Assembly: GCF_027595985.1 (NCBI RefSeq)
Contig: NC_073306.1
Location: forward strand, 96,174,926-96,238,925
Length of the DNA stretch: 64,000 bases
Reading direction: 5' to 3'
DNA from: Sorex araneus
Taxonomy: Eukaryota; Chordata; Mammalia; Eulipotyphla; Soricidae
Shown here: positions 20,932 to 32,551 of the stretch, in pieces
Position numbering within the stretch: the first letter of the stretch is position 1
Layout of the letters: each line of letters starts with the position of its first letter
The notes under the pieces: generated by a model
What the model was told of the DNA's origin: nothing
What the model saw: the letters and a program-made list of their open reading frames with translations, nothing else
Database searches by the model: none
Translations under genes and position numbers: made by a program

Positions 20932-21460
20932 AACTAGAGCAACAGAAATAATTTTAGTTGTCATTAAATACTTTTATGGTCATAAATATGTGGCCCACTT
21001 AGTCTATGGGAGAGAATCAATTAGAAAGAATGACTAGGGCCTTTATGGGCTCATTGATCACAGGACCAACTCCCCGCGCTGCCTTGCTTCCTGCCTGTTG
21101 GCCAGCCTTGCTCTCAATGTTTCCCTGAGCTTCTTCCTTTCAAATTCAGCCTCTCCTTCCTGTGGTCTGTTAATGTCAACAAGGGTGGGGCTCCTTATTC
21201 AAAAGGCAGGACTAAGGGCCATTACAGCTACCCCAAAATAAAGCCATTTCTGTTCTTCTATACTTTCTCAACTTGGCCTGATGATTTGAATGTATTTCTG
21301 ATGTTGTTTTAAGTTTTTTTTTTAATGAATGTTTGAGTTAGTAATATAAATTTTACTATTTATATCATATAATTCCAGTAAGCTCATTTACCTCCTATGC
21401 ATAATTATGAAACAGCGTAATTCATGGGAGCAGAAAGGTAGTACAGCTGGCAGAATCTGC
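20932..21460. other. Spacer of the inverted duplication
   Basis: Unique-looking AT-rich sequence with no recognised feature. Confidence 0.4.
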
Positions 21461-21625
21461 TGTACTATCTCTTCACCTCAAGATATATTTTCTGTAGAAC
21501 TTCTAAATTTCTTTGAGAGTAACTTACCATTTGCATGACCATAAAATAAGAAAAGATAACTTAGAGATAATTCCAGTGGACAGTTTGGGTGAAGTTCCAG
21601 GTGTGGCCCAGAGACCACTCCTGGT
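21461..21625 (-). repeat. Right arm of the inverted duplication
   Basis: Reverse complement of 20605-20771 with scattered substitutions and a roughly 10-bp insertion. It also contains a short stub of the same SINE head at the same position. Confidence 0.85.
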
Positions 21626-21715
21626 AAGCTGGTAAGATGCTTGCTTTGCAAGCAGTCAATCCGAGTTCAATCCCTGGCACCCCATATGGTCCCCCAAGTA
21701 ACCCAGAAGTGACAC
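21626..21715 (+). repeat. SOR-type SINE fragment
   Basis: Sense fragment with atgcttgctttgcaagcagt, gagttcaatccctggcaccc and catatggtcccccaag. Confidence 0.75.
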
Positions 21716-22268
21716 GGGCAGCTGGGGGCAGCGAGGACCTTGTGGATTTGATCGGACAGAGCCAGGGAGCAGTGTGAGCAGCAGAAAGCTACTTCAGGAG
21801 GAATTGTGAGGACGCCAGGGCATGAATCAGAAAATGATCTGGAGAGCACATGTTCTAGCTGGAATCTATGACAAGTTTCTCCTTGAAACATGGAACATCT
21901 TAGCAGAGCACATGGGGACCAGTGAAAGGCTGAGTTTTCGGGCTTGAAAGAGTGATCACTTTATGCATCAACTTCCAGTCACAGACCAGACATGGTAACA
22001 AGTTAGGGAGAGACAAAGATGAAAAACAAATAAGGATGAACCTTTTAGATGGGGATCACCTCCATAGTTGGTCTCCCGTGGGGTGACCCTAATAGAAGTA
22101 GTCTTCAAATTCAGCTGAATGACTGGAAGGAGGGAGATTCATTGATCTGAAAGCATCATGAGGGCAGGGCTGGGAAATGGGACACTTTTTTTCTTTTTTA
22201 AATGTAGAAGTACTGTTATTTATTCAGCCATTGATTAAGCTGACTGAAGCAGGCATGAACCCCACATT
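21716..22268. other. No recognised feature
   Basis: Unique-looking sequence without splice-flanked frames that I can support. Confidence 0.4.
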
Positions 22269-22270
22269 AC

Positions 22271-22442
22271 GTTTTTTTTTTCTTTTTGGGTCACACCCGG
22301 CGATGCACAGGGGTTACTCCTGGCTCTGCACTCAGGAATTACCCCTGGCGGTGCTCAGGGGACCATATGGGATGCTGGGAATCGAACCCGGGTCGACGCG
22401 TGCAAGGCAAATGCCTTACCCGCTGTGCTATCACTCCAGCCC
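22271..22442 (-). repeat. SOR-type SINE, young
   Basis: Antisense near-consensus copy (tttttgggtcacacccggcg ... gctatcactccagcccc). A ccccacattac-like duplication flanks it, and its right edge is where the L1 at 22456 inserted. Confidence 0.95.
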
Positions 22443-22455
22443 CCCCATTACTTTT

Positions 22456-23286
22456 TTTTTGTTTTTGTTTTTTTTATTTTATTTTATTTTATTTTAATTT
22501 TTTATTGAGTCACCATGTGGAAAGTTACAAAGTTTTCAGGTTTAAATCTCAGTTATACAATGCTCGAATACCCATCCCTTCACCAGTGCTCATATTCCAC
22601 CACCAAGAATCCCAGTATAGCTCCACCCCGCCCCCTCACACCCCTAACCCCCCCAGGCCCCTAGCCCCCCACCCTAAGCCCCCCCCCGCCTGTGTAACTA
22701 ATAAATTTCACTTTACTTTCACTTTGATTGCATACAATATTTCAATAAAACTCACTATTATTGTTTGGAGAGTCTCTCCCCTAAAGTCAGACCTGCTGAA
22801 AAGGAAGCATTAGATAATTTGTTTTCCATTGTGAGGATGAAGAGGTATGAGGTCGAGTGACCACACTTAGCGGCCTCTCAGTTTTGGGTTTCTGTAATTT
22901 AGTATTTTAGTAACTAAGTCCAGAGAGATATCTGCCAGAAGTTGCATCGATGCCAACTTGTACTTCTCAGTTACATTATATTCCACATATGAGTGCAATC
23001 TTTCTATGTCTGTCTCTTTCCTTCTGACTCATTTCACTCAACATGATACTTTCCATATTGATCCATTTATATGCAAATTTCATGACTTCATGTTTTCTGA
23101 CAGCTACATAGTATTCCATTGTGTAGATGTACCAGAATTTCTTTAACCAGTCATCTGTTTTGGGGCACTCTGGTTTTTTCCAGATTCTGGCTATTGTAAA
23201 CAGTGCTGCAATGAACATAGAAATACATATGCCATCTCTACTATACCGTTTTGCCTCTCCGGGATATATTCCCAGGAGTGGTATTG
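22456..23286 (-). mobile_element. 5'-truncated L1 (ORF2 C-terminus and 3'UTR)
   Basis: Target duplication ccccccattactttt (22441-22455 and 23287-23301) frames an 831-bp minus-strand insertion. From 23286 leftward it encodes the ORF2 C-terminus (frame at 23218-22976 contains [14 protein letters not shown] and MLSEMSQKERDRHR), then a 3'UTR, then the (AAAAT)n tail at 22456-22500. The 3'UTR is the one shared by the non-autonomous elements at 13861, 26721 and 50442. Confidence 0.93.
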
Positions 23287-23302
23287 CCCCCCATTACTTT
23301 TT

Positions 23303-24312
23303 AAAAATTTTTTAAAATTTTTAAATTTTACTTTCATAAGGTTGTTCACAATAATTGTTTGCAATCAATATTTCAATACCAATTCCACCACCATTACAAC
23401 CTTCCCACTATCGTTATTTCTAATTTTCCCACCACCACCCAAGCCTGACGCATAGGCAGATGCTAAATAATTTATTTTGTATTGCTTGTTATGACTAGTA
23501 TGAGATGTCATGTGGCCATGAAAGTGGATGCATGCTTCTAGAATTCTAAAATTTTTTAATATTTGGGGTCCGGAGGCATCTCTGCAGCATGCTGCTTTCT
23601 TCTGAGGTGTATCTGTGAGTCCCTGAATCATGGTCGTTAATGCACTTAAATGGTGCCCAAAGGTAGTTCTTGGGCGTGACTGCCAGGAAACCAGAAGGGC
23701 AGGGAGGTGTGGGGAGGTTGCCCATCCCCAACTCCCTGAAGCCTGGAGTTTTCAATAGCTAGTCCCACATACCTGGGTTTTTCAGGGGTTCATTCTCATG
23801 CTTGGGGGGCTCAGGGCAAGCCTATGAAGGTTGGCCAAGAGTGTGGTAGCGATTGGGTTCTAGACATTTCTGACTACTGGGGTTCATTTGGGGCAGGCAG
23901 AGGGACACACTGCCCCCCTTCAAGGTGCCGTGGTGAAATCACACTGGTGCGGGGTGGGGAGACATCTCTGCGGCAAGCTGCTCTCTTCCCAGATTCATTT
24001 GTGAGTATCTAAATCATGGCCATTAATGCACTTAAATGACCTGATTTTTATCTCTTTCAAGATTTTTGTATGGGCTTCTGAAGCAAGGCCAATAAATGAG
24101 CTTGTATAGCTAAGCAGGAGGTGGCTTGTGGGTGTGACTCCTACATACCTAATATTTGGCCGATTAATTTCTTGAGAAACTTGGTCCCAAGTTATTGGGG
24201 TTCGACCAGAGGCATAGTGACAATTTTGGGGTGTCAGGAAGCCTGAAGGCACCATTAAGCTGCTGATGCACTCACCTCACAGGTACAGGTTGACCTTCTG
24301 GGTGGCACCATA
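23303..24312 (-). mobile_element. L1-related element with repeated internal modules
   Basis: The left end (attttactttcataaggttg, then cagattccaccaccattac-type sequence) is an antisense LINE 3' end also seen at 51839 and 52830. The right end (24230-24312) matches the start of the L1 at 30012 in reverse (gtcaacctgtac, gcatcagcagc). Two similar modules lie about 380 bp apart, at 23572-23670 and 23955-24055 (gcatctctgcagcatgctgc versus acatctctgcggcaagctgc; both have atcatgg and taatgcacttaaatg). I read it as an internally deleted LINE with a tandemly repeated 5' region. Confidence 0.6.
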
Positions 24313-24365
24313 CTCCTGGGGACACTTTCTTTTATTCTTAGTTCTGTTAAAGCAAAAAATTTTCT

Positions 24366-24505
24366 GACCCTTGGAGCCAAAGTATTTTTTGCCTTGCATG
24401 TGGCTCCCAGAATCACATTAGGTCCCCCAAGCACTGCTAGCAATGATCCCTGAGTACAAGCCAGGAGTAAACTCTGGGCACTTCTGGGGGTGGCCCAAAA
24501 ACAAA
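24366..24505 (+). repeat. SOR-type SINE, diverged
   Basis: Sense copy with tgccttgcatgtggctccca, caagcactgctagcaatgat and gggggtggcccaaaaac. Confidence 0.78.
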
Positions 24506-24917
24506 CAAGAAATTTTCTGAGCCGTGCTAAACGGCAGCTTTATCTGGGACTATTGTAATAGGGCCTAGAGAGCAGCCCCACTTCCGGACAGCCAAGACAG
24601 CAGCATTTCCAACCAGCAAGCAGATGGACGGGCCAGAAAGGAGCAGATTAATTACAGGCAGAAAGATTCCTGTTAAACGGACTTCACAGGACTCTCAAAA
24701 AGTTAGGTCAAGGACTTAACAGCTAAGGTGAGGGATGAGAAACTCGATGTCCAGGGTAGGGGGATTCTCCCCAGCTGACTTAGCAGGAATCTTTACAAAG
24801 ATTAGGGGGCAAATACATGATCTGGCCCAGGACAGAGACAGGATGGGGGAAGTCCGAAGAAGGGCTTATGAGTCTCAGGCTGAGAACCTGACCACAGTCT
24901 GGCTAAGGAGTCTTGAT
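24506..24917. other. No recognised feature
   Basis: Unique-looking sequence. Confidence 0.4.
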
Positions 24918-25100
24918 GGGCCAGAGAGACAGAAGAGTGGGCAGGGTACCTGCCTTGCATGCAGCCGACCTGTGTTCTGTTCCCAGCACTGGATATAGTC
25001 CCCCAAGAAACCCCAGGAGTGATCCCTGAGCACAGAACCAGGGTAAGCCCTGAGCAATACTGGATGTGCCTGAAGTAAAATAAAACAAAATAAAATAAAA
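24918..25100 (+). repeat. SOR-type SINE with (AAAATA)n tail
   Basis: Sense copy with gggccagagagacagaagag, ccccaggagtgatccctgag and a tail of AAAATA repeats at 25076-25100. Confidence 0.85.
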
Positions 25101-25114
25101 TATGAAAGGAGTCT

Positions 25115-25256
25115 CTGGCCAGAGCAATAGAACAGCAGGTACAGTGTTTGCTTTGTTTATGGTCAACCCAAATTCAACCCCACACACGTCATATGGTCCC
25201 GTGAGCACTGCCAGGAGTCACACCTGAGCACAGGGCCAGGAGTGAGCCCTGAGAGC
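25115..25256 (+). repeat. SOR-type SINE, diverged
   Basis: Sense copy with ggccagagcaatagaacagc and gtcatatggtcccgtgagca. The A tail is not preserved. Confidence 0.85.
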
Positions 25257-25883
25257 ACATGCCTGGTTGGGCTCAGGCCTCATGCCTAGAAGAGTAGAGG
25301 AAAGAAGAAAGACCTTCTCAAGCCTGCTGGGTCCCAGCAGTCTCTGACTGAGCACAGCCACATGCCACCGAGCGAACTGTCTCGGGGCAGCCTACTCTAG
25401 CCTCTACAGAGCAGTTCTTGGACTGGGGCCATTTCTACTCCTCTGAGATCCTCATCTGAGATGCCAACACAGCCTCGGGGCTCAGACTTGTCTTCCTGAA
25501 AACGAGCTCCCAGCCGTCCCCTCACACCAGGAGGCGGAGAGCAGAGGAGATCCAGTTTTGCTTAGGCCTGAGTTTCCTTGCTCTCGGGCACTGTGGTTTG
25601 CTTATTTGAGGAGAGATCAGGAGTTGCACAATGTGACAAATGCACTAGGAGCTCATGCCATCAGACGTGTCATGCTAGGGGGCCACAGCTGCTCTGGTGG
25701 CTCTCCCAGACCATGGTCTGCGTCCTCTTCCCTCTGACCTCTTACTGACCATTTACTCCAAAGTTCTAATTCATATGGTCATAAATAAACAGTTGTCTTT
25801 GAAATGAACAGCATATGATTCAATGCTTGTGATGTTAGTAGTTGCTTTTCATGGCAAATTTTCTAGGCCCAAAAATTGCATGA
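25257..25883. other. No recognised feature
   Basis: Unique-looking, moderately GC-rich sequence. No exon could be supported. Confidence 0.4.
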
Positions 25884-26015
25884 AGGGCCACAGCAGGTAG
25901 AGCACTTGCCTTGCATGAGGCCAACCCAGGTTCAATCCCTGGCACCACATATTGGTCCCCTGAGCACCATCAGGAGTGATTTCTGAGTCCAGAACCAGGT
26001 GTGGGCTCCCCACCC
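25884..26015 (+). repeat. SOR-type SINE, 5'-truncated
   Basis: Sense copy with gccacagcaggtagagcact, caacccaggttcaatccctg and gagcaccatcaggagtgat. Confidence 0.8.
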
Positions 26016-26049
26016 CCCAAAAATTGTATGGAGTATTTCTTTGGTGGGA

Positions 26050-26385
26050 GAGGGTTTGAGGCCACACTCAGTGGTGGCTATCCCAGGTCTACGCTTTGGG
26101 GAGGTCACTCCTGGCAGTTTTTTTTTCTTTCTGGGTCACATCCGGTGATGCACAGGGGTTACTCCTGGCTATGCACTCAGGAATTACTCTTGGTGGTGCT
26201 CGAAGGATCATATGGGATGCTGGGGATCGAATCCGGGTTGGCCGAGTGCAAGGCAAATGCCCTACCCACTGTGCTATCGCTCCAGCCCCACTCCTGGCAG
26301 TTTTGTGGGACCATCTGCAGTGCTGGGGATCTACTCAGAGTTGACCACGCCCAAGGCAAGTGCTTTGTCCCTGTACAATCTCTGG
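26050..26385 (-). repeat. Old SINE split by a young SINE
   Basis: Outer antisense SINE pieces lie at 26050-26121 and 26305-26385 (gaccatctgcagtgctgggg, cacgcccaaggcaagtgctt). They are separated by the young SINE and its 16-bp target duplication. Confidence 0.65.
26122..26288 (-). repeat. SOR-type SINE, young, nested
   Basis: Near-consensus antisense copy. The target duplication cactcctggcagtttt (26106-26121 and 26289-26304) comes from the older SINE it entered. Confidence 0.95.
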
Positions 26386-26509
26386 CTGAGAATAAGCATT
26401 TCTGTATTTTCAATAGAGATAGCTATATTCATTATTGAAAATTGAAAAATATATATACTGGTAAGAATCAAATTTGTTTCTACAGACATTGTGACTCAAA
26501 AGGGGTTGT

Positions 26510-26690
26510 TTGTTTGGGTTTTGGTTTTTGGACCACACCCAGCCATGCTCAGGGATTACTCCTGGCTCTGCACTCAGAAATTATTCTTGATGGGGCTGGG
26601 GGGTGAGAAAAAACAAAAATATGCCAGAGATTGAAGCCTGGTCGCCATGTGCAAGGCAGATGCCCTACCTGCTATACTATCACGCTGACC
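26510..26690 (-). repeat. SOR-type SINE, diverged
   Basis: Antisense copy with gaccacacccagccatgctc and ctatactatcacgctgaccc. It has an A-rich internal insertion near 26608-26620. Confidence 0.85.
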
Positions 26691-26720
26691 CTGAGGCGAA
26701 TGTGTTTAAAGACTGATTGG

Positions 26721-27366
26721 GCTCTCCGCTGAGATGTGATCCCAGTGGCCGCACGTGTGCGGCCTCACCACAGCTGCACGGGCATGATTCCAGAGGCCAG
26801 CTAAACTACTTTTGGTACCGGCAGCTCCTTGCAGAAGTGTCTCCAGACTGAGAACTAAGCCGCGGCCCCATGCCTGCCCAGGAGGGGAAAGGTTTTTCTC
26901 TCTTGCCTTTTCCTTGCCGTGGTGGGCGGGGGGGGGGGGCGGGGGGAAGGGGATGCGATTGCCATATTATGAGGACCACTAATAGAGATACGAGCTTGCA
27001 ATGATCCAATTTCTGGAAGAAATTTCCCTGGACTTAGTTGCTAAAATACAGAAATCCAAAACCTCACAGCCGTGCAGCCTCACAGCAGGTCTGACTCTAG
27101 TGGGGAACTCCTAACAATAATAGTGAGTTTTTATTGGAAATATTGAATGCAACCAAAGTAAAGAGAAAGTAAAGTGAAATTTATCAGTTACACAGGCGAG
27201 GGTAGGTGGGTGGGGGGATGGGAGGTATACTGGGGTTTTTTTTGGTGGTGAAATATGGGCACTGGTGAAGGGATGGGTGTTTCAGCATTGTATAACTGAG
27301 ACTTAAGCCTGAAAGCATTGTAATTTTTCACATGGTGATTCAATAAAATAAAAAAATAAAGACAAT
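26721..27366 (+). mobile_element. Non-autonomous L1-tailed element, copy 2
   Basis: Sense copy of about 646 bp. It starts with gctgagatgtgatcccagtg, has a GC-rich 5' module including a poly-G stretch (26926-26946), then agaaatttccctggacttag and an L1-type 3'UTR with ccacatggtgattcaataaa. gactgattRg at 26711-26720 and 27367-27376 is a probable target duplication. Copies 1 and 3 start at nearly the same 5' position, so this is a defined unit and not a random truncation. Confidence 0.83.
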
Positions 27367-27693
27367 GACTGATTAGGACAAAAATTAGCAGGCATCTCCC
27401 ATTCCCATTCCCCTCCCCACCATGAGCACGGGGCAGGGGGGGTCACCCACCACTCACGCCCATCTTTCATGGTCAGTCCCTCACTGGCACCAAGGCAGAG
27501 CCCTTCCCTCTAGTTCTTCCTGCTCTTGTCCCGCCTGCCCTTCCCTCCTTCCGGTGGCCACAGCCCTGCATTCTCTGCAGCTTCGTCTCTTTTCCCAGGG
27601 GCGGGGGTGGGGGATAGAGGGGTTAACTGAGGTTAGCTATGCCTGGGAGTAGTAACTGGACCAAGGGTTGGCGTGGAAAAGAAAGTGATTCTT
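27367..27693. other. No recognised feature
   Basis: Unique-looking GC-rich sequence. Confidence 0.4.
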
Positions 27694-27844
27694 GGGACTG
27701 GAGCGATAGCACAGCGGGTAGGTTCGATTCCCAACATCCCATATGGTTCCCCCAAGCACTGCCAGGAGTGATTCCTGAGTGCAGAGCCAGGAGAAATCCC
27801 TCAGCATCGCCAGGTGTGACCCAAAAAGCAAAAAAAAAAAAAAA
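27694..27844 (+). repeat. SOR-type SINE with a deletion between the A and B boxes
   Basis: The head gactggagcgatagcacagc runs straight from gggtag into the B box gttcgattcc, losing about 24 bp. The rest and the poly(A) are intact. Confidence 0.93.
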
Positions 27845-28576
27845 TGTGATTTGTTTCCTCCAGCAGTCTGGGCTGAGCAGGGTGCGTCCGCCCCTCTCAT
27901 CATCCTACCAGAAATGGAAGCGAGACCTCATGGCAAAGCGCAGCCTTGGGGCCACACCCAGCTGTCGCGTCCACCCTGGATTCCTCACGTCCACCTGACT
28001 TGTCCTTAGTCAAGTCTGTGGCTTGCCCGCTCACTCTCCTCACCTAGGGTCACCCCTGGGTGCCCTTTAACCTCAGCACAGCCTGGGGGAAAGGGAATGT
28101 TACCCTCCAGCAAAGAGGAGGGCGGAGGCCAGAGGACGCGACCCAGCCAGGCTACAACCGCACTTCATGAGACTGCACCGACCTGGCCCGGACACGAGCC
28201 CTTGGCATTCACCCTGCACCCCTAGAGCAGCCCCAGCCACCACATAGGCTAGCCATGTGCCTAGAGAGCCAGGGGGACAGAGTGAAAAAGGGCAGAACTG
28301 TCCCCAGCAGAGGCCACCTGGGTTCTGGCACGGGCTCCTCCCATCTGAGGAAGGGGCTCTGCACCCCACACCACAGGATGGGGCTCCAATAGCCTTCGGT
28401 GCCTTGGGGTCAATGACGCTCTCCCTTGGCTTCCTTACCTTTTCACGTTTTAGAGTGCTTCCAGGACCCCAAGACTTCTCTTCACTCATGTCCATTCCTC
28501 AGGCAGGCGTTCGCATCAGAATAATCTCAAAACACCTCACAATTTCTTTGGACGGGGAGGGGGGAAGGCGGGGTTC
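27845..28576. other. No recognised feature
   Basis: GC-rich unique-looking sequence. The open frames here have no recognisable product. Confidence 0.4.
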
Positions 28577-28743
28577 ATGTCAAGGAGTCACACCTGGCGG
28601 TGCTCAGGGACTGCTTCTGGCTCTCTCGGCTTGGACATTGTTCCCCATGGTGCTCAGGGAACCCTAAGAGGTGCTGGTGTTCGAATCTGGGCCAGCTGTG
28701 TGCAAGTCAAGCACCCTACCCACTGTACAATCACTCTAGCCCC
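28577..28743 (-). repeat. SOR-type SINE, diverged
   Basis: Antisense copy with gtcacacctggcggtgctca and gtacaatcactctagcccc. Confidence 0.82.
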
Positions 28744-29234
28744 TATTTATCCATCTTTGAAAATATTTGTGTGTCAGTTGATAATTCAAGTTGAGTGACA
28801 CCAAGTTGAGGGTCCCCTTCAAAAACTCTGGGCATGGCTCATCCATCCATCCACCTACCAGACGTCTCTAAAGCTGGGTGCTCAAATACAGAGGCGCCCC
28901 TATCTTCTGAGTGCTCCCAGTCCAGAAGGCCGGCCCCAGGTGGAAAGAAGCAAAGGTGGGGAGTCACATTTAGAGACCCAGAGAGGGTCCTGGAGGAGCT
29001 GCCACTGGAGATGAGTCTTGAAGTAGCAGTTGGTCAAGGGAACAACATTGGCCCTAGGGGAACTGCTAGGCAGGCAAAGGAGCAGAGGAACCAGGGAAAG
29101 AGGGACCCTGAAGTCATTCCTATCACGTGTTCCCAAATCAGTGACACTCCCAAAGCGACCCCAGGCTTGCCCCAACGTCCCCATCTGCTCTGATTCCTTT
29201 AACCATTGGTTCCGTGGGATGCCATGGAAGCTGG
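28744..29234. other. No recognised feature
   Basis: Unique-looking sequence. Confidence 0.4.
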
Positions 29235-29370
29235 CCCCTAGGGCTGCACCCAGCAGTGCTCTGGGGCTTCCAGGATGCATCCAGCAATGATTAGGGGACC
29301 ATGCAGGGTCAGGAATGGAATAGGGTCAGCAGACAAGGCATGCGCCTTACCCCTCTGCGTCTCTCTGACC
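29235..29370 (-). repeat. SOR-type SINE, strongly diverged
   Basis: Antisense copy with gcacccagcagtgctctggg, gaccatgcagggtcaggaat and gcgtctctctgacc. Confidence 0.65.
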
Positions 29371-29686
29371 TCTGTGATTTAATTGTGAACATTTATTCCT
29401 CCTCCTTACACCCTTCATTGCGTTTGTCTGATGCTGTTGGGGTACCCAGGGTCACTCCCATGACCCGTGGTGCTCACTGCATCACCCTCCTTCAGCTGTG
29501 GCACTTGCGCACATGCTCATTGGGGTGATGATCTGCCATGATGGTGCTCATGCACGTACTTCTGGTGCTTTCCAGGGCTCACAGCAACACTTCTACACGT
29601 GACCACCAGCTTCATTCTTCCTGAACTTGATGCAATTGTGATTCAATTGTGTTCTGAGGCTTGCATCATTTGATGGGTGCTCACAC

Positions 29687-29734
<48 letters not shown>

Positions 29735-29936
29735 GGCTGTGGTATGGCTGGGAATAGTGGCACTGGAGAATCATAAGAGTGGCTAGGATTGACTTTTTAC
29801 ATGAGGCAGCACCAGGAATTGAACTCATGACCTATGCTTGCAAGGGAGGCAGGCATTCTAAGTCATGGAATGCCTGACTTAGAGGCATTCTAAGCCTCTA
29901 AGTCCAAGATTTCTCTGAACCCAGAGGATCTCAGGC
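29371..29936. other. Unassigned sequence with a (CA)n microsatellite
   Basis: A (CA)n/(CG)n tract lies at 29681-29734. The rest is unique-looking, with possible old SINE traces near 29440-29600. Confidence 0.5.
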
Positions 29937-30011
29937 TTTTATTTGTTTGAGGGCCACACCGGGCAGTGCTCTGAGCTTACTCCTGAGTCCCTGGCCAAAG
30001 ATCACTCCTGG
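29937..30011 (-). repeat. SINE half, left of an inserted L1
   Basis: Antisense SINE 3' half (gggccacaccgggcagtgct). The other half resumes at 31982-32090, beyond the L1. Confidence 0.65.
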
Positions 30012-31981
30012 GAGCTGTGGTGCTGCCAGCAGGTCAACCTGTACCGTGGGGTGAGAACATCAGCAGCCTGATGGTACCTTCAGGCTTCCTGATATGCCAA
30101 AATTGCCGCTGTGCCTTTGGTCAGACCCTAACAACTGGAGACCAAGTTTCCTGAGAAATTAAACGGCCAAAAGTTAGGTATGTGGGAGCCATGCCCACAA
30201 ACCACCTCCAGCTCAGCTATACAAGCTCATATATCGTCCTTGCCTCAGGCATCCATAAATAGATCTTGAAAGAGATCAAAAGCTGCAGTTAATCTCAGAC
30301 CTGAGCAAGGCTGAACAGGCCAGGGTAAGTAGGAGAGGGCAGGTCAGCTTGGTGCCTGCCCAATAAAGTTTGCAGCATCTGCTTCTCCCACAATCCAAAA
30401 TCACCAACATCAGACCTCTGTCTAACGCCAGGCACAAAAGTCAGATCAAAGTGGATTAAAGACCTCAATATCAGACCTGAATCCATAAGGTACATAGAGG
30501 AAAATTTAGGCAGAACCCTCCATGACACTGAAGCTAAAGGCATCTTTAAGGATGAAACAGCACTGACCAAGCAAGTGGAAACAAACATAAACAAGTTGGA
30601 CTACATTAAACTAAGTAGATTCCGCACCTCAAAAGAAACAGTGACCAAACTATAGAAAGAGTCCATGGAATGGAAAAAAGTATTTACCCAATACCCATCA
30701 GATAAGGGGTTAATATCCAGGGTATACAAGACATTAATAGAATTGTACAAGAAAAAAAACTCCAACTCCATCAAAAATTGGGGGAAAGAAATGAACAGAA
30801 ACTTTCTCAAAAAAGAAAAATAGGGGCTGGAGCAATAGCACAGCGGGTAGGGCATTTACCTTGCATGTGGCTGACCCGGATTCGAATCCCAGCATAACAT
30901 ATGGTCCCCTATGTTCCCTGGTCAGGAATTCTTAGTAATTCCTGAGTGCATGAGCCAGGAGTAACCCCTGTGCATCGCAGGTTGTGACCTAAAAACCAAA
31001 TATATATATATATATATATATATATGGTTAAAAGGCACATGAAAAAATGCTCTACATCACTAATCATCAGGAAGATGCAAATCAAAACAGCAATGAGATA
31101 TCACCTCACACCACAGAGACTGACATCATCAAAAAAAAAAAAAACAAGAACAATCAGTGCTGGTGCAGATGTGGGAAGAAAGGGACTCTCTTTCATTGTT
31201 GGTGGGAATGCCGACTGGTCCAACCTTTTTGGAAAACAATATGGGCATTCCTTAAAAAGCTATAAATTGGGTTTCCATATGACACAGCAATACCACTTCT
31301 GGGAATATATCCCTGGAGTACAAAAAAAGCACAGTAGAAATGACATCTGTACCTGCATGTTCATTGCAGCACTGTTCACAATAGCCAGAATCTGGAAACA
31401 ACCAAAGTGCCGGTGAGCAGACAACTGATTAAAGAAACTTTGGTACATCTACACAATGGAAAACTATGCAGCTGTTAGGAAAGATGAAGTCATGAAATTT
31501 ACTTATAGAGAGTATCATGCTAAGTGAAATGAGACAGAAAGAGAGGGACAGACATAGAATGACTGCACTCATTTGTAGAATATAAAATAACATAATATGA
31601 GACTAACCCCAAGGACAGTAGAGACAAGGGCCAGGAAGATTGCTCTGTGGTTGGAAGCCTGTCTCATGAGCTGGGGGAGAAGGCAGTTGGGATAGAGAAG
31701 GGATCACTAAGTCAATGATGGTTGGAGAGATCACTTGGGGTGTGAGATGTGTGTTGAAAGTAGATAAAGGACGGAATATAATGGCCTCTCAGTATCTGTA
31801 TTGCAAACCATAATGTCGAAAAGTGGAGAGAGATTAAGAGGGAAATTGTCTTCCATAGCAGCAGGGGAAGGGGGGTGACGGGGGGGCGGTTGTGGAGGGC
31901 AGAGGGATACTGGGGACATTGGTGGTAGAAAATGTACAGTGGTGGGAGGGAAACAGGGAACTTTGGTGGTGGGGGAAAAAT
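30012..31981 (+). mobile_element. Internally deleted L1 (5' region joined to ORF2 end and 3'UTR)
   Basis: 30012-30300 resembles the 5' region seen in reverse at 24040-24312. From about 30400 the frame is the ORF2 C-terminal part (KWIKDLNIRPESIRYIEENL) ending at a stop near 30655. It continues through 31024-31560 ([13 protein letters not shown]) into a 3'UTR with ggatactggggacattggtg. The repeat aagatcactYctgg at about 29998-30011 and 31982-31995 is a target duplication inside a SINE. Most of ORF1 and ORF2 is missing, and a SINE (30824-31025) is nested in it. Confidence 0.82.
30824..31025 (+). repeat. SOR-type SINE with (TA)n tail, nested in L1
   Basis: ggggctggagcaatagcaca ... gtgacctaaaaacc, followed by about 12 TA repeats where the A tail would be. 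Confidence 0.93.
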
Positions 31982-32090
31982 AAGATCACTTCTGGTGCTG
32001 CACTTCTGGTGCTGCTTAGAGATGCTGGGGATAATACCTAGGTAGGCTGTGTGCAAGGCAAGAGTCTTATGCCTGTACTATCCGACCTCC
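31982..32090 (-). repeat. SINE half, right of the inserted L1
   Basis: Antisense SINE 5' half (agatgctggggataatacct, gtgcaaggcaagag, cctgtactatccgacc). It continues the piece at 29937. Confidence 0.65.
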
Positions 32091-32129
32091 AGGTCTCAGT
32101 TTTATACCACTTTGACAAGTAAGGTATCT

Positions 32130-32232
32130 TCCTTCCTTCTTTCCTTTCTTTCTTTCTATCCTTCCTTCCTTCCTTTTCTTCTTTCCGTCTTTCCGTCTTT
32201 CCTTCTTTCTTTTCCTTTTTCTTTCTTTCTCT
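32130..32232. repeat. (TTCC/TTTC)n tract
   Basis: Pyrimidine tetranucleotide repeat grown from the tail of the adjacent SINE. Confidence 0.9.
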
Positions 32233-32345
32233 GTTTGGCCCACACTGAGCAGTGTTCAGGGTCTCCTCTTAGTGCTCTGGGAACCAGGCGGTGCCAGGGA
32301 TTGAACCAGGCCTCCTGCATGTGATATAGGCACTGAGCCAGTTGG
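32233..32345 (-). repeat. SOR-type SINE, diverged
   Basis: Antisense copy with gcccacactgagcagtgttc and ggtgccagggattgaaccag. Confidence 0.7.
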
Positions 32346-32551
32346 GCTCTTTCCAGCTGCAAGGAGGAATTTTCAACAGAGGAGAAACTTCCATTTGAAT
32401 AGTTAGACAAAGCATTTGTCTTTTGACAGATTTCTAGCTGTTCCCAACATCCTGGCTGAACAAAAAATTCATTTAGACTTCGGAGTTCTGTGGCAGGAAA
32501 TAGTCTAGGTGTGAGGCAATGCAACTCAAGAGATAAATATTCAACATTCAT
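32346..32551. other. No recognised feature
   Basis: Short unique-looking stretch. Confidence 0.35.
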
